From Microbacterium terrisoli (GTDB lineage: Bacteria > Actinomycetota > Actinomycetes > Actinomycetales > Microbacteriaceae): a stretch of DNA of 64,000 nucleotides. The notes under the pieces are model-generated. The model made no database searches. It saw only the letters and a list, made by a program, of their open reading frames with translations, and had not been told where the DNA came from. A program made the position numbers and the translations under genes. The stretch spans positions 2,294,001 through 2,358,000 of the forward strand of contig NZ_CP133019.1 in assembly GCF_030866805.1 (NCBI RefSeq). The letters are read 5' to 3'. Shown one piece after another: positions 53,791-61,920 of the stretch; position 1 is the stretch's first letter, and each line of letters starts with the position of its first letter.

Positions 53791-53803
53791 GAAGCTGATT
53801 CTA
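53791..53803 (-). promoter_or_regulatory. Internal leaderless -10 before hisB
   Basis: TAGAAT (53803-53798, minus strand), seven bases (CAGCTTC), ATG of hisB. It lies in the 48-nt gap after the hisC stop. Confidence 0.55.
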
Positions 53804-53838
53804 CTGAGCGCACGGGGCGTGTTGCGGCCCGGCCGCGA

Positions 53839-54933
53839 TCACCGCGCGGGTGTGACGGAGGCGAGGGCGTCCAGGAACGCGGAGGTCTCGGCCTCGGTGC
53901 CGGCAGTGACCCGCAGGCTGCCGGGCAGCCCCACGTCACGGATGAGCACCCCGCGGTCGTACAGCGCCTGCCAGGTCGCGGCCGGGTCCTCAACGCCCGA
54001 GAAGAGCACGAAGTTCGTCCATGACTCATACGGGTTGTACCCCAGAGCGGCCAGGGTCGCCGAGATGCGGTCACGCTGCACGACGATCTCGTCGACGGCG
54101 GCCAGCATCGTCGGCGCGTGCCGCAGCGCGGCCGAGGCCGCCGCCTGCGTGAGCGCGCTGAGGTGGTACGGCAGCCGCACCAGCCGCAGAGCGTCGATCA
54201 GCGCGGGGTCGGCGGCCAGATACCCGACGCGCGCGCCGGCGAAGGCGAACGCCTTGCTCATCGTGCGCGAAACGACCAGGCGCTCCCGATCGGGCAGCAG
54301 CGTCAGCGCGGACTGCTGCTCGCGCGGCGCGAACTCCCAGTACGCCTCGTCCACGATCACGATCCCGCGCGAGCGCGCATAGACCGCATCGATCACCTCG
54401 AGCGACAACGGGGTGCCGGTCGGGTTGTTCGGCGAGCAGAGGATGACGACATCCGGATCGGCCTCGGCGACCTGCGCCACCGCGTCGTCGGCAGCGATGG
54501 TGAAGTCGTGGGCACGGGTGCCGGCCACCCACTGCGCTCCGGTCCCGCGCGTGAGCAGCGGATACATCGAATATGTCGGCGCGAAGCCGAAGACGGTGCG
54601 GCCGGGACCGGCGAAAGCCTGCAGCAGGTGCTGCAGAACCTCGTTCGACCCGTTGCCCGCCCAGATCTGCTCGCGGGTCAGCCCGTGACCGAGGTAGTCC
54701 GCGAACCCTTCCCGCAGGTGCGTGAACTCGCGGTCGGGATACCGGTTGACGTCTCGCAGCGCGAACGCGATCGCATCGACGATGTCGTCTGAGACGTCCT
54801 TCGGGATCGGATGTGTGTTCTCATTCACATTCAGCGCGACCGGCAACGCGGCCTGCGGGGCGCCGTACGGCGTCATCCCGCGCAGATCGTCACGAACGGG
54901 CAGATCTTCCAGGCGAGGACTCACAGCATCCAT
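53839..54933 (-). CDS. hisC: Histidinol-phosphate aminotransferase
   Basis: A 364-residue PLP enzyme. VILCSPNNPTGTPLSLEVI, IVDEAYWEFAPRE and the PLP lysine in RTMSKAFAFAGARVGYLAAD identify the family. The start MDAVSPRLEDLPVRDDL at 54933 is preferred over an ATG-like codon further upstream because the homologous region begins there. 93 nt upstream lies the LysM gene. Confidence 0.93.
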   Translation of the reverse strand: MDAVSPRLEDLPVRDDLRGMTPYGAPQAALPVALNVNENTHPIPKDVSDDIVDAIAFALRDVNRYPDREFTHLREGFADYLGHGLTREQIWAGNGSNEVLQHLLQAFAGPGRTVFGFAPTYSMYPLLTRGTGAQWVAGTRAHDFTIAADDAVAQVAEADPDVVILCSPNNPTGTPLSLEVIDAVYARSRGIVIVDEAYWEFAPREQQSALTLLPDRERLVVSRTMSKAFAFAGARVGYLAADPALIDALRLVRLPYHLSALTQAAASAALRHAPTMLAAVDEIVVQRDRISATLAALGYNPYESWTNFVLFSGVEDPAATWQALYDRGVLIRDVGLPGSLRVTAGTEAETSAFLDALASVTPAR

Positions 54934-55026
54934 CGTAGAGTGCCGCGTCCGCACTGCTCTCACCCGTGCCGGCTCTCACCCGTGCCGGCTCCCACCCGTG
55001 TCAGCCGCAGACGCCGGCCTCGCGCC

Positions 55027-55386
55027 TCACGACGCCGGCACGTACTGCGCGGGGATCGCGATGCGCTCCCCCGGCTGGAGCGCGACGCCGTCCAGGGCGT
55101 TCAGCCGCACGATCGCGTCGACCACGTCACGAGGATCCGAACGGGGCGCGACCTCTTGCGCGATCGACCACAGCGTGTCGCCGGCCTGGACCGACACCGT
55201 GGAGAACGTTCCCGCCGGAGCCCCGGCATCCTTCGACGCCAACGCCGCTCCGCCGCCGATCACCGCCATCGCGATCGCCCCCGCGACCGGAATCGCCACG
55301 ATCGCTGCAAGGACACGACGACCACGCAGCGTCAACCGCAACCGCGTGGTGGGTGCCGGGTGCGAAACCAGTGAGATGCCGGACAT
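55027..55386 (-). CDS. LysM-domain membrane protein, likely SOS division inhibitor
   Basis: A 119-residue protein: 25 cytoplasmic residues, one helix ([20 protein letters not shown]) and an extracellular LysM domain ([16 protein letters not shown], then [18 protein letters not shown]). A small LysM membrane protein divergent from lexA is known as ChiZ (Rv2719c) in mycobacteria, DivS in Corynebacterium and YneA in Bacillus, all blocking division during the SOS response. AGGAGG precedes the ATG. Function by context. Confidence 0.78.
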   Translation of the reverse strand: MSGISLVSHPAPTTRLRLTLRGRRVLAAIVAIPVAGAIAMAVIGGGAALASKDAGAPAGTFSTVSVQAGDTLWSIAQEVAPRSDPRDVVDAIVRLNALDGVALQPGERIAIPAQYVPAS

Positions 55387-55454
55387 TGGTCCTCCTGTTC
55401 GGACGAGAAGTTCGGGGGCCGCACTCGGCCGGGAGCGTGGCCCCCGAATCTCTC

Positions 55455-55488
55455 TTCCAAAGTTATCTTCGATTCAGTACACTGTCAA
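55455..55488. promoter_or_regulatory. Overlapping face-to-face promoters of lexA and the LysM gene
   Basis: Plus strand (lexA): TTCCAA (55455-55460), 17 nt, TACACT (55478-55483). Minus strand (LysM): TTGACA (55488-55483), 17 nt, TAACTT (55465-55460). The -35 and -10 of one share bases with those of the other. No canonical CGAAC-N4-GTTCG LexA box was found by eye. Confidence 0.6.
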
Positions 55489-55638
55489 CAGGGATCCGGA
55501 TCGGAGATGTTTCAAGCCGACACGCCCGCAGGCTGGCCCTCGTTCGTCTTCGGACCGGATACCGTTTCGATGAGGACACCCCATCACCAACCTCCGACAT
55601 TCGAAGACGCTGCCCCGGGTGGCAGGACGGGAGCTGAC

Positions 55639-56355
55639 ATGACCGATGCGAACCAGCGCGGCGAGAACCACGCCGCCGCGGCAGGCGACACCAAGCCGCG
55701 ACGTCAGACGCGACGCCGAAAGAGCCTGAGCGACAAGCAGCTGGCCATCCTCGAGGTCATCGCCCAGTCGATCACCCGCTACGGCTACCCGCCCAGCATG
55801 CGCGAGATCGGCGACGCGGTCGGTCTCAAGTCGCTCTCCAGCGTCACGCATCAGCTCAATCAGCTCGAACTCAGCGGCTATCTGCGCCGGGATGCGGGCA
55901 AGACCCGCGCGATGGAGATCCTGATCGACCTGCCTGGCACGTCTGCAGAGAACCCCGCAGACACCGCCCCCGCGGTCGGCGACGCGGCGCTGGTGCCGCT
56001 GGTGGGTCACATCGCGGCCGGCGTGCCGATCACCGCCGAGCAGCAGGTCGAAGAGATCTTCCCCCTGCCGCGTCAGCTCGTGGGCAAGGGCGAGCTGTTC
56101 ATGCTCAAGGTGCAGGGCGAGTCGATGATCGACGCCGCCATCTGCGACGGCGACTGGGTGGTGGTGCGCGCGCAGAACACTGCGGCCAACGGTGAGATCG
56201 TGGCGGCGATGCTCGACGGCGAAGCGACGGTCAAGACCTTCCGCCAGCGCGACGGACACACGTGGCTGCTCCCCCGCAACTCGGCCTTCGAACCGATCCT
56301 GGGTGACGAGTCCGTGGTGCTGGGCAAGGTGGTGGCGGTGCTTCGCGCCGTCTGA
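55639..56355 (+). CDS. lexA: SOS repressor LexA
   Basis: A 238-residue repressor-protease. The winged helix-turn-helix ([35 protein letters not shown]) follows a 25-residue basic tail. The self-cleavage site is Ala127-Gly128 in HIAAGVPI; Ser162 (QGESMID) and Lys199 (ATVKTF) form the catalytic dyad. ATG at 55639 has GGGAG upstream; a longer reading from 55507 lacks an SD. The 5' leader of about 150 nt is untranslated. Confidence 0.96.
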   Translation: MTDANQRGENHAAAAGDTKPRRQTRRRKSLSDKQLAILEVIAQSITRYGYPPSMREIGDAVGLKSLSSVTHQLNQLELSGYLRRDAGKTRAMEILIDLPGTSAENPADTAPAVGDAALVPLVGHIAAGVPITAEQQVEEIFPLPRQLVGKGELFMLKVQGESMIDAAICDGDWVVVRAQNTAANGEIVAAMLDGEATVKTFRQRDGHTWLLPRNSAFEPILGDESVVLGKVVAVLRAV

Positions 56356-56367
56356 GCCGCAGAGTCC

Positions 56368-56407
56368 GACAGAGGCCCGACCGGTGTCGACCGGTCGGGC
56401 CTCTGTC
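56368..56407. terminator. Bidirectional terminator between lexA and metE
   Basis: A perfect 18-bp stem (GACAGAGGCCCGACCGGT with its complement) with a GTCG loop, in the gap of the convergent genes ending at 56355 and 56426. Confidence 0.85.
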
Positions 56408-56425
56408 AGTGTGACGGGGTCTGCC

Positions 56426-58759
56426 TCAGATCACCGTCAGCGCCTCGTGGGCGGCGCGCACCCGCTGCGTCGCCTCGACGAGGTTGCGCAGTGACGAGAC
56501 CGTCTCGGGGTAGGCGCGGGTCTTCAGCCCGCAGTCGGGGTTGGCCCAGAGCTGTCGCAGTGGCAGGTCGGCGGCGGCCTGCGCGAGCAGTCGCGCCATC
56601 TCGTCGACCGACGGCACGCGCGGGGAGTGGATGTCGTAGACGCCCGGGCCGATGCCGTGGGCGAATCCCGACGAGGCGATGTCGGCGACCACCTCACCGC
56701 GACTGCGGGCTGCCTCGATCGAGGTGACGTCGGCATCCAGCCCGGCGATCGCGTCGATCACGACGGCGAACTCGGAGTAGCACAGGTGCGTGTGCACCTG
56801 CGTGGCCACGCCCGCGCCGCCGGTGGCCAACCGGAACGATCCGACCGACCAGTCGAGATACGACGACTGGTCGGCGTGCTTGAGCGGCAGCAGTTCGCGC
56901 AGCGCCGGCTCGTCGACCTGCACGATGCCGATGCCCGCCGCCTCGAGATCGGCGATCTCATCGCGCAGCGCGAGCGCCACCTGGTTCGCCGTCTCGGCCA
57001 GCGGCTGGTCGTCGCGCACGAACGACCACGCGAGGATCGTGACCGGACCGGTCAGCATCCCCTTCACAGGCTTGTCGGTCAGCGACTGGGCGAACTGCGA
57101 CCAGGCCACCGTGATGGGAGCCGGTCGCGACACGTCGCCCCACAGGATCGACGGTCGCGTCGCACGCGATCCGTACGACTGCACCCAGCCATTGCGGGTG
57201 ACCGCGAACCCGTCCAGGTACTCGGCGAAGTACTGCACCATGTCGTTGCGCTCGGGTTCGCCGTGCACGAGCACGTCCAGTCCGAGCTCTTCCTGCAGCC
57301 CGATCACCGTCGTGATCTCCAGGCGCAGCACGTCTTCATAGTCCGACGTGCTCAGCTCGCCCCGGTCGTGCGCGGCGCGGGCACGGCGGATCTCCGCAGT
57401 CTGCGGGAATGAGCCGATCGTGGTGGTGGGCAGCAGCGGCAGCGCGAGCGCGGCATCCTGCGCGGCCGCACGCTGGGCATAGTCCGCGCGGGTGAACGCG
57501 CCCGGCGTCAGCGCCGCCTGGCGCTCGCGCACGGCGTCGTCGCGCACTCCCGGCGCACGCCGGCGGTCGGCCAGAGCGGTGGATGCCGCGGCCACCTCGT
57601 CGTCGATCGCGTCGCGCCCGTGCACCAGGCCGGTGGCCAGCGTCGCGATCTGCCCGACCTTCTGGTCGGCGAAGGCGAGCCACGACGCGAGCCTCGGGTC
57701 GAGGTCGGGCTCGTCGCCCACGTCGTGCGGCACGTGCTGCAGCGAGGTGGTCGTGCCGACGGCGACACCGCGCGCCGGCAGCTGCCGCAGTCGCTCCAGC
57801 TTCAGCCACGCCGCCTCCAGGTCGCCGCGCCAGATGTTGCGCCCGTCGATGACGCCACCCACCAGCACTTTGTCGGCAAGGCCGGGAACCGCCACCGGAA
57901 CCTCGCCGCGCACCAGGTCCAGCGCGATGGCCTCGATCGGTGCGGCAGCCAGCGCCGCCCACGCCGGGAACGACAGCTGCGCATAGCCGGCCGCCACCAC
58001 GATCTGCGGGCGATCACCCGCCCCGCCCAGCACCGTGTAGGCACGCTCGGCTGCCGCCGCCAGCTCCGCGGCTCCCACCGGCAGGCTCTCACTGACCAGC
58101 GCCGGCTCGTCCAGCTGCACCCAGTCGGCCCCGGCGGCGCGCAGCGCCGACAGCAGCCGCACATACACCGGCAGCACGTCATCGAGCCGCGACAGCGGCG
58201 AGAAGCCCTCGGGCGCGGCATCCGACGCCTTCGACAGGGCCAGCAGCGTCACCGGGCCGACGAGGACCGGACGGCTGGTCACACCGTCCGCACGCGCTTC
58301 GGCCACCTCGCGCGCCAGCCGGTCGCTCGAGAGGGCGAACAGCGTCTCGGGGCCGATTTCGGGCACCAGGTAGTGGTAGTTCGTGTCGAACCACTTCGTC
58401 ATCTCCAGCGGCGCCTTCGCGCCCTGGCCGCGGGCGGCGGTGAAGTACGCGCGCAGCCCGATCGTCCCGTCCGCCTCGCGCAGCTGTGCGAACCGCTCGG
58501 GAAGGGCTCCGACGGCGGTCGCGGCATCCAGCACCTGGTCATAGAACGAGAACGATTCGGGGATCGACGAATCGTCTGCGCCGAGGCCCAGCTCGCGCAG
58601 GCGGGTGCGGGTGGTTCGGCGAAGCTCGGCCGCGATGCGCTCGAGTTCGTCGGCGTCGATGCGGCCGGCCCAGTGCGCTTCGAGGGCGCGCTTGAGCTCG
58701 CGGTGGCGGCCGATGCGGGGGTAGCCGAGAATGGTCCCGGCGGGGAATGCGGTGGTCAT
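56426..58759 (-). CDS. metE: Cobalamin-independent methionine synthase
   Basis: A 777-residue enzyme that methylates homocysteine with methyltetrahydrofolate (polyglutamate). LGYPRIGRHRELKRALE opens the N-terminal barrel; the C-terminal barrel carries the zinc ligands in HTHLCYSEF (His, Cys) and NPDCGLKTR (Cys). ATG overlaps the metF stop (ATGA), so MetF supplies the substrate from the same transcript. Confidence 0.97.
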   Translation of the reverse strand: MTTAFPAGTILGYPRIGRHRELKRALEAHWAGRIDADELERIAAELRRTTRTRLRELGLGADDSSIPESFSFYDQVLDAATAVGALPERFAQLREADGTIGLRAYFTAARGQGAKAPLEMTKWFDTNYHYLVPEIGPETLFALSSDRLAREVAEARADGVTSRPVLVGPVTLLALSKASDAAPEGFSPLSRLDDVLPVYVRLLSALRAAGADWVQLDEPALVSESLPVGAAELAAAAERAYTVLGGAGDRPQIVVAAGYAQLSFPAWAALAAAPIEAIALDLVRGEVPVAVPGLADKVLVGGVIDGRNIWRGDLEAAWLKLERLRQLPARGVAVGTTTSLQHVPHDVGDEPDLDPRLASWLAFADQKVGQIATLATGLVHGRDAIDDEVAAASTALADRRRAPGVRDDAVRERQAALTPGAFTRADYAQRAAAQDAALALPLLPTTTIGSFPQTAEIRRARAAHDRGELSTSDYEDVLRLEITTVIGLQEELGLDVLVHGEPERNDMVQYFAEYLDGFAVTRNGWVQSYGSRATRPSILWGDVSRPAPITVAWSQFAQSLTDKPVKGMLTGPVTILAWSFVRDDQPLAETANQVALALRDEIADLEAAGIGIVQVDEPALRELLPLKHADQSSYLDWSVGSFRLATGGAGVATQVHTHLCYSEFAVVIDAIAGLDADVTSIEAARSRGEVVADIASSGFAHGIGPGVYDIHSPRVPSVDEMARLLAQAAADLPLRQLWANPDCGLKTRAYPETVSSLRNLVEATQRVRAAHEALTVI

Positions 58760-59754
58760 CGTGCGATCTCCTTGTCGGTGGTGGTGCGGTCGGTGGTGGT
58801 GCGATCGGTGGTGGTGAGGATGCCGGCCTCGCGCAGGACCGCGAGAACCGTGTCGTGGCTGTTGAACGCGTACAGGTGCACGCCGGGAGCGCCGGCGGCG
58901 ACCACGTCGGCGGCCAGTCGCGCGGCGTAGCCGATGCCGAACGCGCGCTGGGCCTCGGCATCGGGCTCGATCTGCAGCGCGATCTCGAGCTCGGCCGGCA
59001 CCTGCTCGCCGGTGAGCTCGAGCACCCGATGCAGGCGCGCGGGTGAAGTGATCGGCATGATGCCGGGCAGGATCGGGATCACCACCCCGGCCGTGCGGCA
59101 GCGGTCGAGGAAGCCGAGGTAGTCGTCCGCGTGGAAGAACAGCTGCGTGATCGCGAACGTCGCCCCGGCTGCCTGCTTGGCCAGCAGCGCGTCGATGTGC
59201 TGGCGCGCATGGCGTGAACGCGGGTGCCCGTTCGGGAAGGCCGCCACGGCGATCTCGACGCCTTCGCGGCGGTCCACGCGCGCAGCCCCGGGCAGTCCCG
59301 GAATGCCCGACTCGACGTACGGTGTCCGCTCGGCCTGCACCCGGTCGATCAGCTGCACGAGCTGGGCCGCGCTCTCGAGGTCGCCGAGGAACACGTCGTC
59401 CTCGTCGAGGCCCGAGGGCGGGTCGCCCCGCAGGGCGAGGAAGCTGCCGATGCCGGCGTCGAGGAACTCGCGGATCAGGGCCGCCGCCCCGGCGTAGGTG
59501 TTGCCTACGCAGGTCAGGTGGGCCAGGGGCTCCACGGGCGTGTGCTCGCGGATGCGCCGGAGCACCTCGAGCGAGCGCCCGCCGGTGGATCCGCCCGCGC
59601 CGTAGGTGACCGAGATGAACCCGGGGCCGGCCTCGGCCAGACGCTGGATCGTCTCCTCCAGCGCCGCGGCGGCGCCCGGGGTTCGCGGCGGGTACAGCTC
59701 GAACGAGAACGGCACACGTGCCGGGGCACGCAGCAGGTCGTCGGCGAGGGGCAT
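58756..59754 (-). CDS. metF: Methylenetetrahydrofolate reductase
   Basis: A 332-residue FAD barrel enzyme. FSFELYPPRTPGAAAALEET (substrate Glu), FISVTYGAGGSTGGRS and LALRGDPP are family motifs. ATG at 59754 has GGAGA about 9 nt upstream. The C-terminus ends in three TTTDR-like units encoded by a short DNA repeat, beyond the usual enzyme length. The gene follows a long structured leader. Confidence 0.94.
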   Translation of the reverse strand: MPLADDLLRAPARVPFSFELYPPRTPGAAAALEETIQRLAEAGPGFISVTYGAGGSTGGRSLEVLRRIREHTPVEPLAHLTCVGNTYAGAAALIREFLDAGIGSFLALRGDPPSGLDEDDVFLGDLESAAQLVQLIDRVQAERTPYVESGIPGLPGAARVDRREGVEIAVAAFPNGHPRSRHARQHIDALLAKQAAGATFAITQLFFHADDYLGFLDRCRTAGVVIPILPGIMPITSPARLHRVLELTGEQVPAELEIALQIEPDAEAQRAFGIGYAARLAADVVAAGAPGVHLYAFNSHDTVLAVLREAGILTTTDRTTTDRTTTDKEIAR

Positions 59755-59802
59755 GACGGGTTCTCCAGATCGGGGGCAAGAACGATGGCCTGGCGGCCGC
59801 GG

Positions 59803-59925
59803 TCCGCGCATGGTCGTGCGCGGATGGATCGCGGGCGGGTGCCGGGCTCGGCTGTCGCTCCTGCCCGGGAGCTCCCGGGCGACGATGGGTCCACGGTAGG
59901 CGCACGAGGGCCCGCCGGCACCCGC
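59803..59925 (-). ncRNA. Structured 5' leader of metF-metE (candidate cis-regulatory RNA)
   Basis: On the plus-strand coordinates: a long-range 11-bp stem pairs 59835-59845 with 59915-59925 (GCGGGTGCCGG and complement); inside it lies a perfect 18-nt palindrome at 59863-59880 (GCCCGGGAGCTCCCGGGC); nearer metF, 59803-59810 pairs with 59817-59824 (8 bp, TCCGCGCA). The gap 59755-60009 has no gene. It does not match what I remember of SAM-I, SAM-IV, SAH or cobalamin riboswitches. Confidence 0.4.
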
Positions 59926-60009
59926 TGTGACGTACTGTTGCGAGGTCCCTCTGTGGCGAGGTCTATCGGCATAGGCATCCCGATCACCGCCGTTTTCGGT
60001 GTCTGCGGC

Positions 60010-60021
60010 TAGCGTGGGTGG
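60010..60021 (+). promoter_or_regulatory. Leaderless -10 of the S9 peptidase gene
   Basis: TAGCGT (60010-60015), six bases, ATG at 60022. No clear -35. Confidence 0.5.
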
Positions 60022-61917
60022 ATGCCGCAAACTCTCTCTTACGGAACCTGGCCCTCGCCTGTCACGGCCGCTCTGGCCGCCTCATCCGCCCCGCGTCTGG
60101 AGGGCGCCCGCTTCGTCGACGGCGACATCTGGTGGGGCGAGTCCGTGCCGTCCGAGGGCGGCCGCATGACGGTGCGCTCACGCCGGGGCGGCGTGCTGCT
60201 GCCCGCACCATGGTCGATCGCCTCACGCGTGCACGAGTACGGCGGCGGCGCATGGACGGCGTCGCCGGACGGACGCCTGTTCTTCGTCGAGAAGGGCGAC
60301 CAGTGCGTGTGGGAGCTGGTCACAGGCGGGCTACCGCGCCGGCTCACGCCGGCCGATGCCGGCCAGCGCTACGGCGGCCTGGACTGGCAGAACGGGCGGC
60401 TGCTCGCCGTCCGCGAGACGCACACCGGGCAGCGCACCCCCGAGCGCGACATCGTCGAGATCGTGCCCACCGACCCACCCGCGGTGGTCTCGCTCGCACG
60501 CGGCACCGACTTCGTCGCCCATCCGGCGCTCTCGGCCGACGGCACACGACTGGCGTGGATCGGCTGGAACCACCCGAACATGCCGTGGGACCACACGCGT
60601 CTGTTCGTGCGGCGCGGCCACGACGGGTCCGACCCGACGGTGATCGCCGGCGGCGAGACCGCCCCGCTGCAGCCGATCTGGATCGGCGACGACGAGCTGC
60701 TCTACGCCGACGACGCCACCGGGCGATGGAACCTGCAGCGCGTGCGGGTGGACGCGGCCCTCGAACCCGTGGCTGTCGCCCCCTCAGACGCCGACACGGG
60801 CGGTCCCGTCTGGGTGCTGGGCACGCGGTGGTTCCGCCCGCTGGCCGACGGGCGCATCGTCGCGGTACGCACGAACGGGGCAGACCAGGTGGTGATCATC
60901 GATCCCGCCGACGGCACTGTCCGCACTCTCCCCCTCGATGCCACCGCGAACGTCTCGATCACCGACGTGTCGGGGACGCGCGTGCTGCTGACCGCCGCCG
61001 GAGTGACCGGCCCATCGGCAGTCTGGCTCCTCGACGTCGACGACCCGACGAGCGCCGAACGGGTGACCGACGGGTCTGTGCCCTGGGCAGCAGAGTGGAT
61101 GCCGCAGCCTCGCGCCGTCACCTTCGACGGCCCGCACGGACCCGTGCACGCGTTCGACTACCCGCCCCGCAACCCCGACGCCACCGCGCCGACCGGTGAG
61201 CTGCCGCCGTATCTCGTGACGGTGCACGGCGGCCCGACCTCGCACACCGCGCCTGCCGCGTCGGCCCGCACCGCGCTTCTGACCAGCCGCGGCATCGGCG
61301 TGCTCGATGTCAATTACGGCGGATCGACCGGGTACGGCCGGGAGTACCGCGAGCGGCTGCGCGGGCAGTGGGGCGTCGTCGACGTCGACGACGTGGCCGC
61401 AGCGGCTGCCGGCCTTGCCGCCGCAGGCCTTGCCGATCCTGCACGACTTGCCATCGCGGGCGGCTCGGCCGGAGGCTGGACGGTGCTGGCGGCGTTGACG
61501 AACACCGATGTGTTCGCCGCGGGCATCTCCCGCTACGGCGTCGGCGATGCGCGGGCTCTGGCCGCCGACACCCACGACTTCGAGTCACGCTACCTCGACG
61601 GGCTGATCGGGCCTCTGCCAGAGGCCGAGGCCGTGTACCTCGAGCGCTCGCCGCTGTCACATCCCGAGCGGTTCCGCGTGCCGGTGCTGCTGCTGCAAGG
61701 CGCCGACGACCCGATCGTCCCGCCCGCGCAGGCCGAGGCGATCCGTGACGCGCTCATCGCGCGCGGTGTGCGGTATGCGTACGTGCTCTATCCCGGCGAG
61801 GCGCACGGGTTCCGCGGCACCGACACGGTGATCGACTCCCTGCAGAAGGAGCTCGCGTTCTTGGGAGCGGTCTTCGACTTCACCCCGGCGGGAGTGCCGC
61901 CGCTGGCGCTGTCGTAG
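60022..61917 (+). CDS. S9 family (prolyl oligopeptidase-type) serine peptidase
   Basis: A 631-residue soluble enzyme. The first 390 residues form a beta-propeller; the hydrolase domain has Ser482 (AGGSAGGWTVL), Asp562 or Asp563 (GADDPIVPP) and His595 (GEAHGF), and the oxyanion HGGPTSH. No signal peptide is seen, so it should act on peptides inside the cell. It converges on hflX with only 3 nt between the stops. Confidence 0.9.
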   Translation: MPQTLSYGTWPSPVTAALAASSAPRLEGARFVDGDIWWGESVPSEGGRMTVRSRRGGVLLPAPWSIASRVHEYGGGAWTASPDGRLFFVEKGDQCVWELVTGGLPRRLTPADAGQRYGGLDWQNGRLLAVRETHTGQRTPERDIVEIVPTDPPAVVSLARGTDFVAHPALSADGTRLAWIGWNHPNMPWDHTRLFVRRGHDGSDPTVIAGGETAPLQPIWIGDDELLYADDATGRWNLQRVRVDAALEPVAVAPSDADTGGPVWVLGTRWFRPLADGRIVAVRTNGADQVVIIDPADGTVRTLPLDATANVSITDVSGTRVLLTAAGVTGPSAVWLLDVDDPTSAERVTDGSVPWAAEWMPQPRAVTFDGPHGPVHAFDYPPRNPDATAPTGELPPYLVTVHGGPTSHTAPAASARTALLTSRGIGVLDVNYGGSTGYGREYRERLRGQWGVVDVDDVAAAAAGLAAAGLADPARLAIAGGSAGGWTVLAALTNTDVFAAGISRYGVGDARALAADTHDFESRYLDGLIGPLPEAEAVYLERSPLSHPERFRVPVLLLQGADDPIVPPAQAEAIRDALIARGVRYAYVLYPGEAHGFRGTDTVIDSLQKELAFLGAVFDFTPAGVPPLALS

Positions 61918-61920
61918 GCC

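Noticed and set aside
55440..55640. Canonical LexA box (CGAAC-N4-GTTCG)
   Set aside because: Near matches such as TCGGAGATGTTTCAA do not keep the spacing; not strong enough to annotate.
56426..59905. Single 1159-residue MetE fusion
   Set aside because: The extra N-terminus is an out-of-frame reading of metF; the metE ATG overlaps the metF stop as ATGA.
59755..60009. SAM or cobalamin riboswitch upstream of metF
   Set aside because: Conserved cores of these classes as I remember them were not found; it is listed only as an unclassified structured leader.
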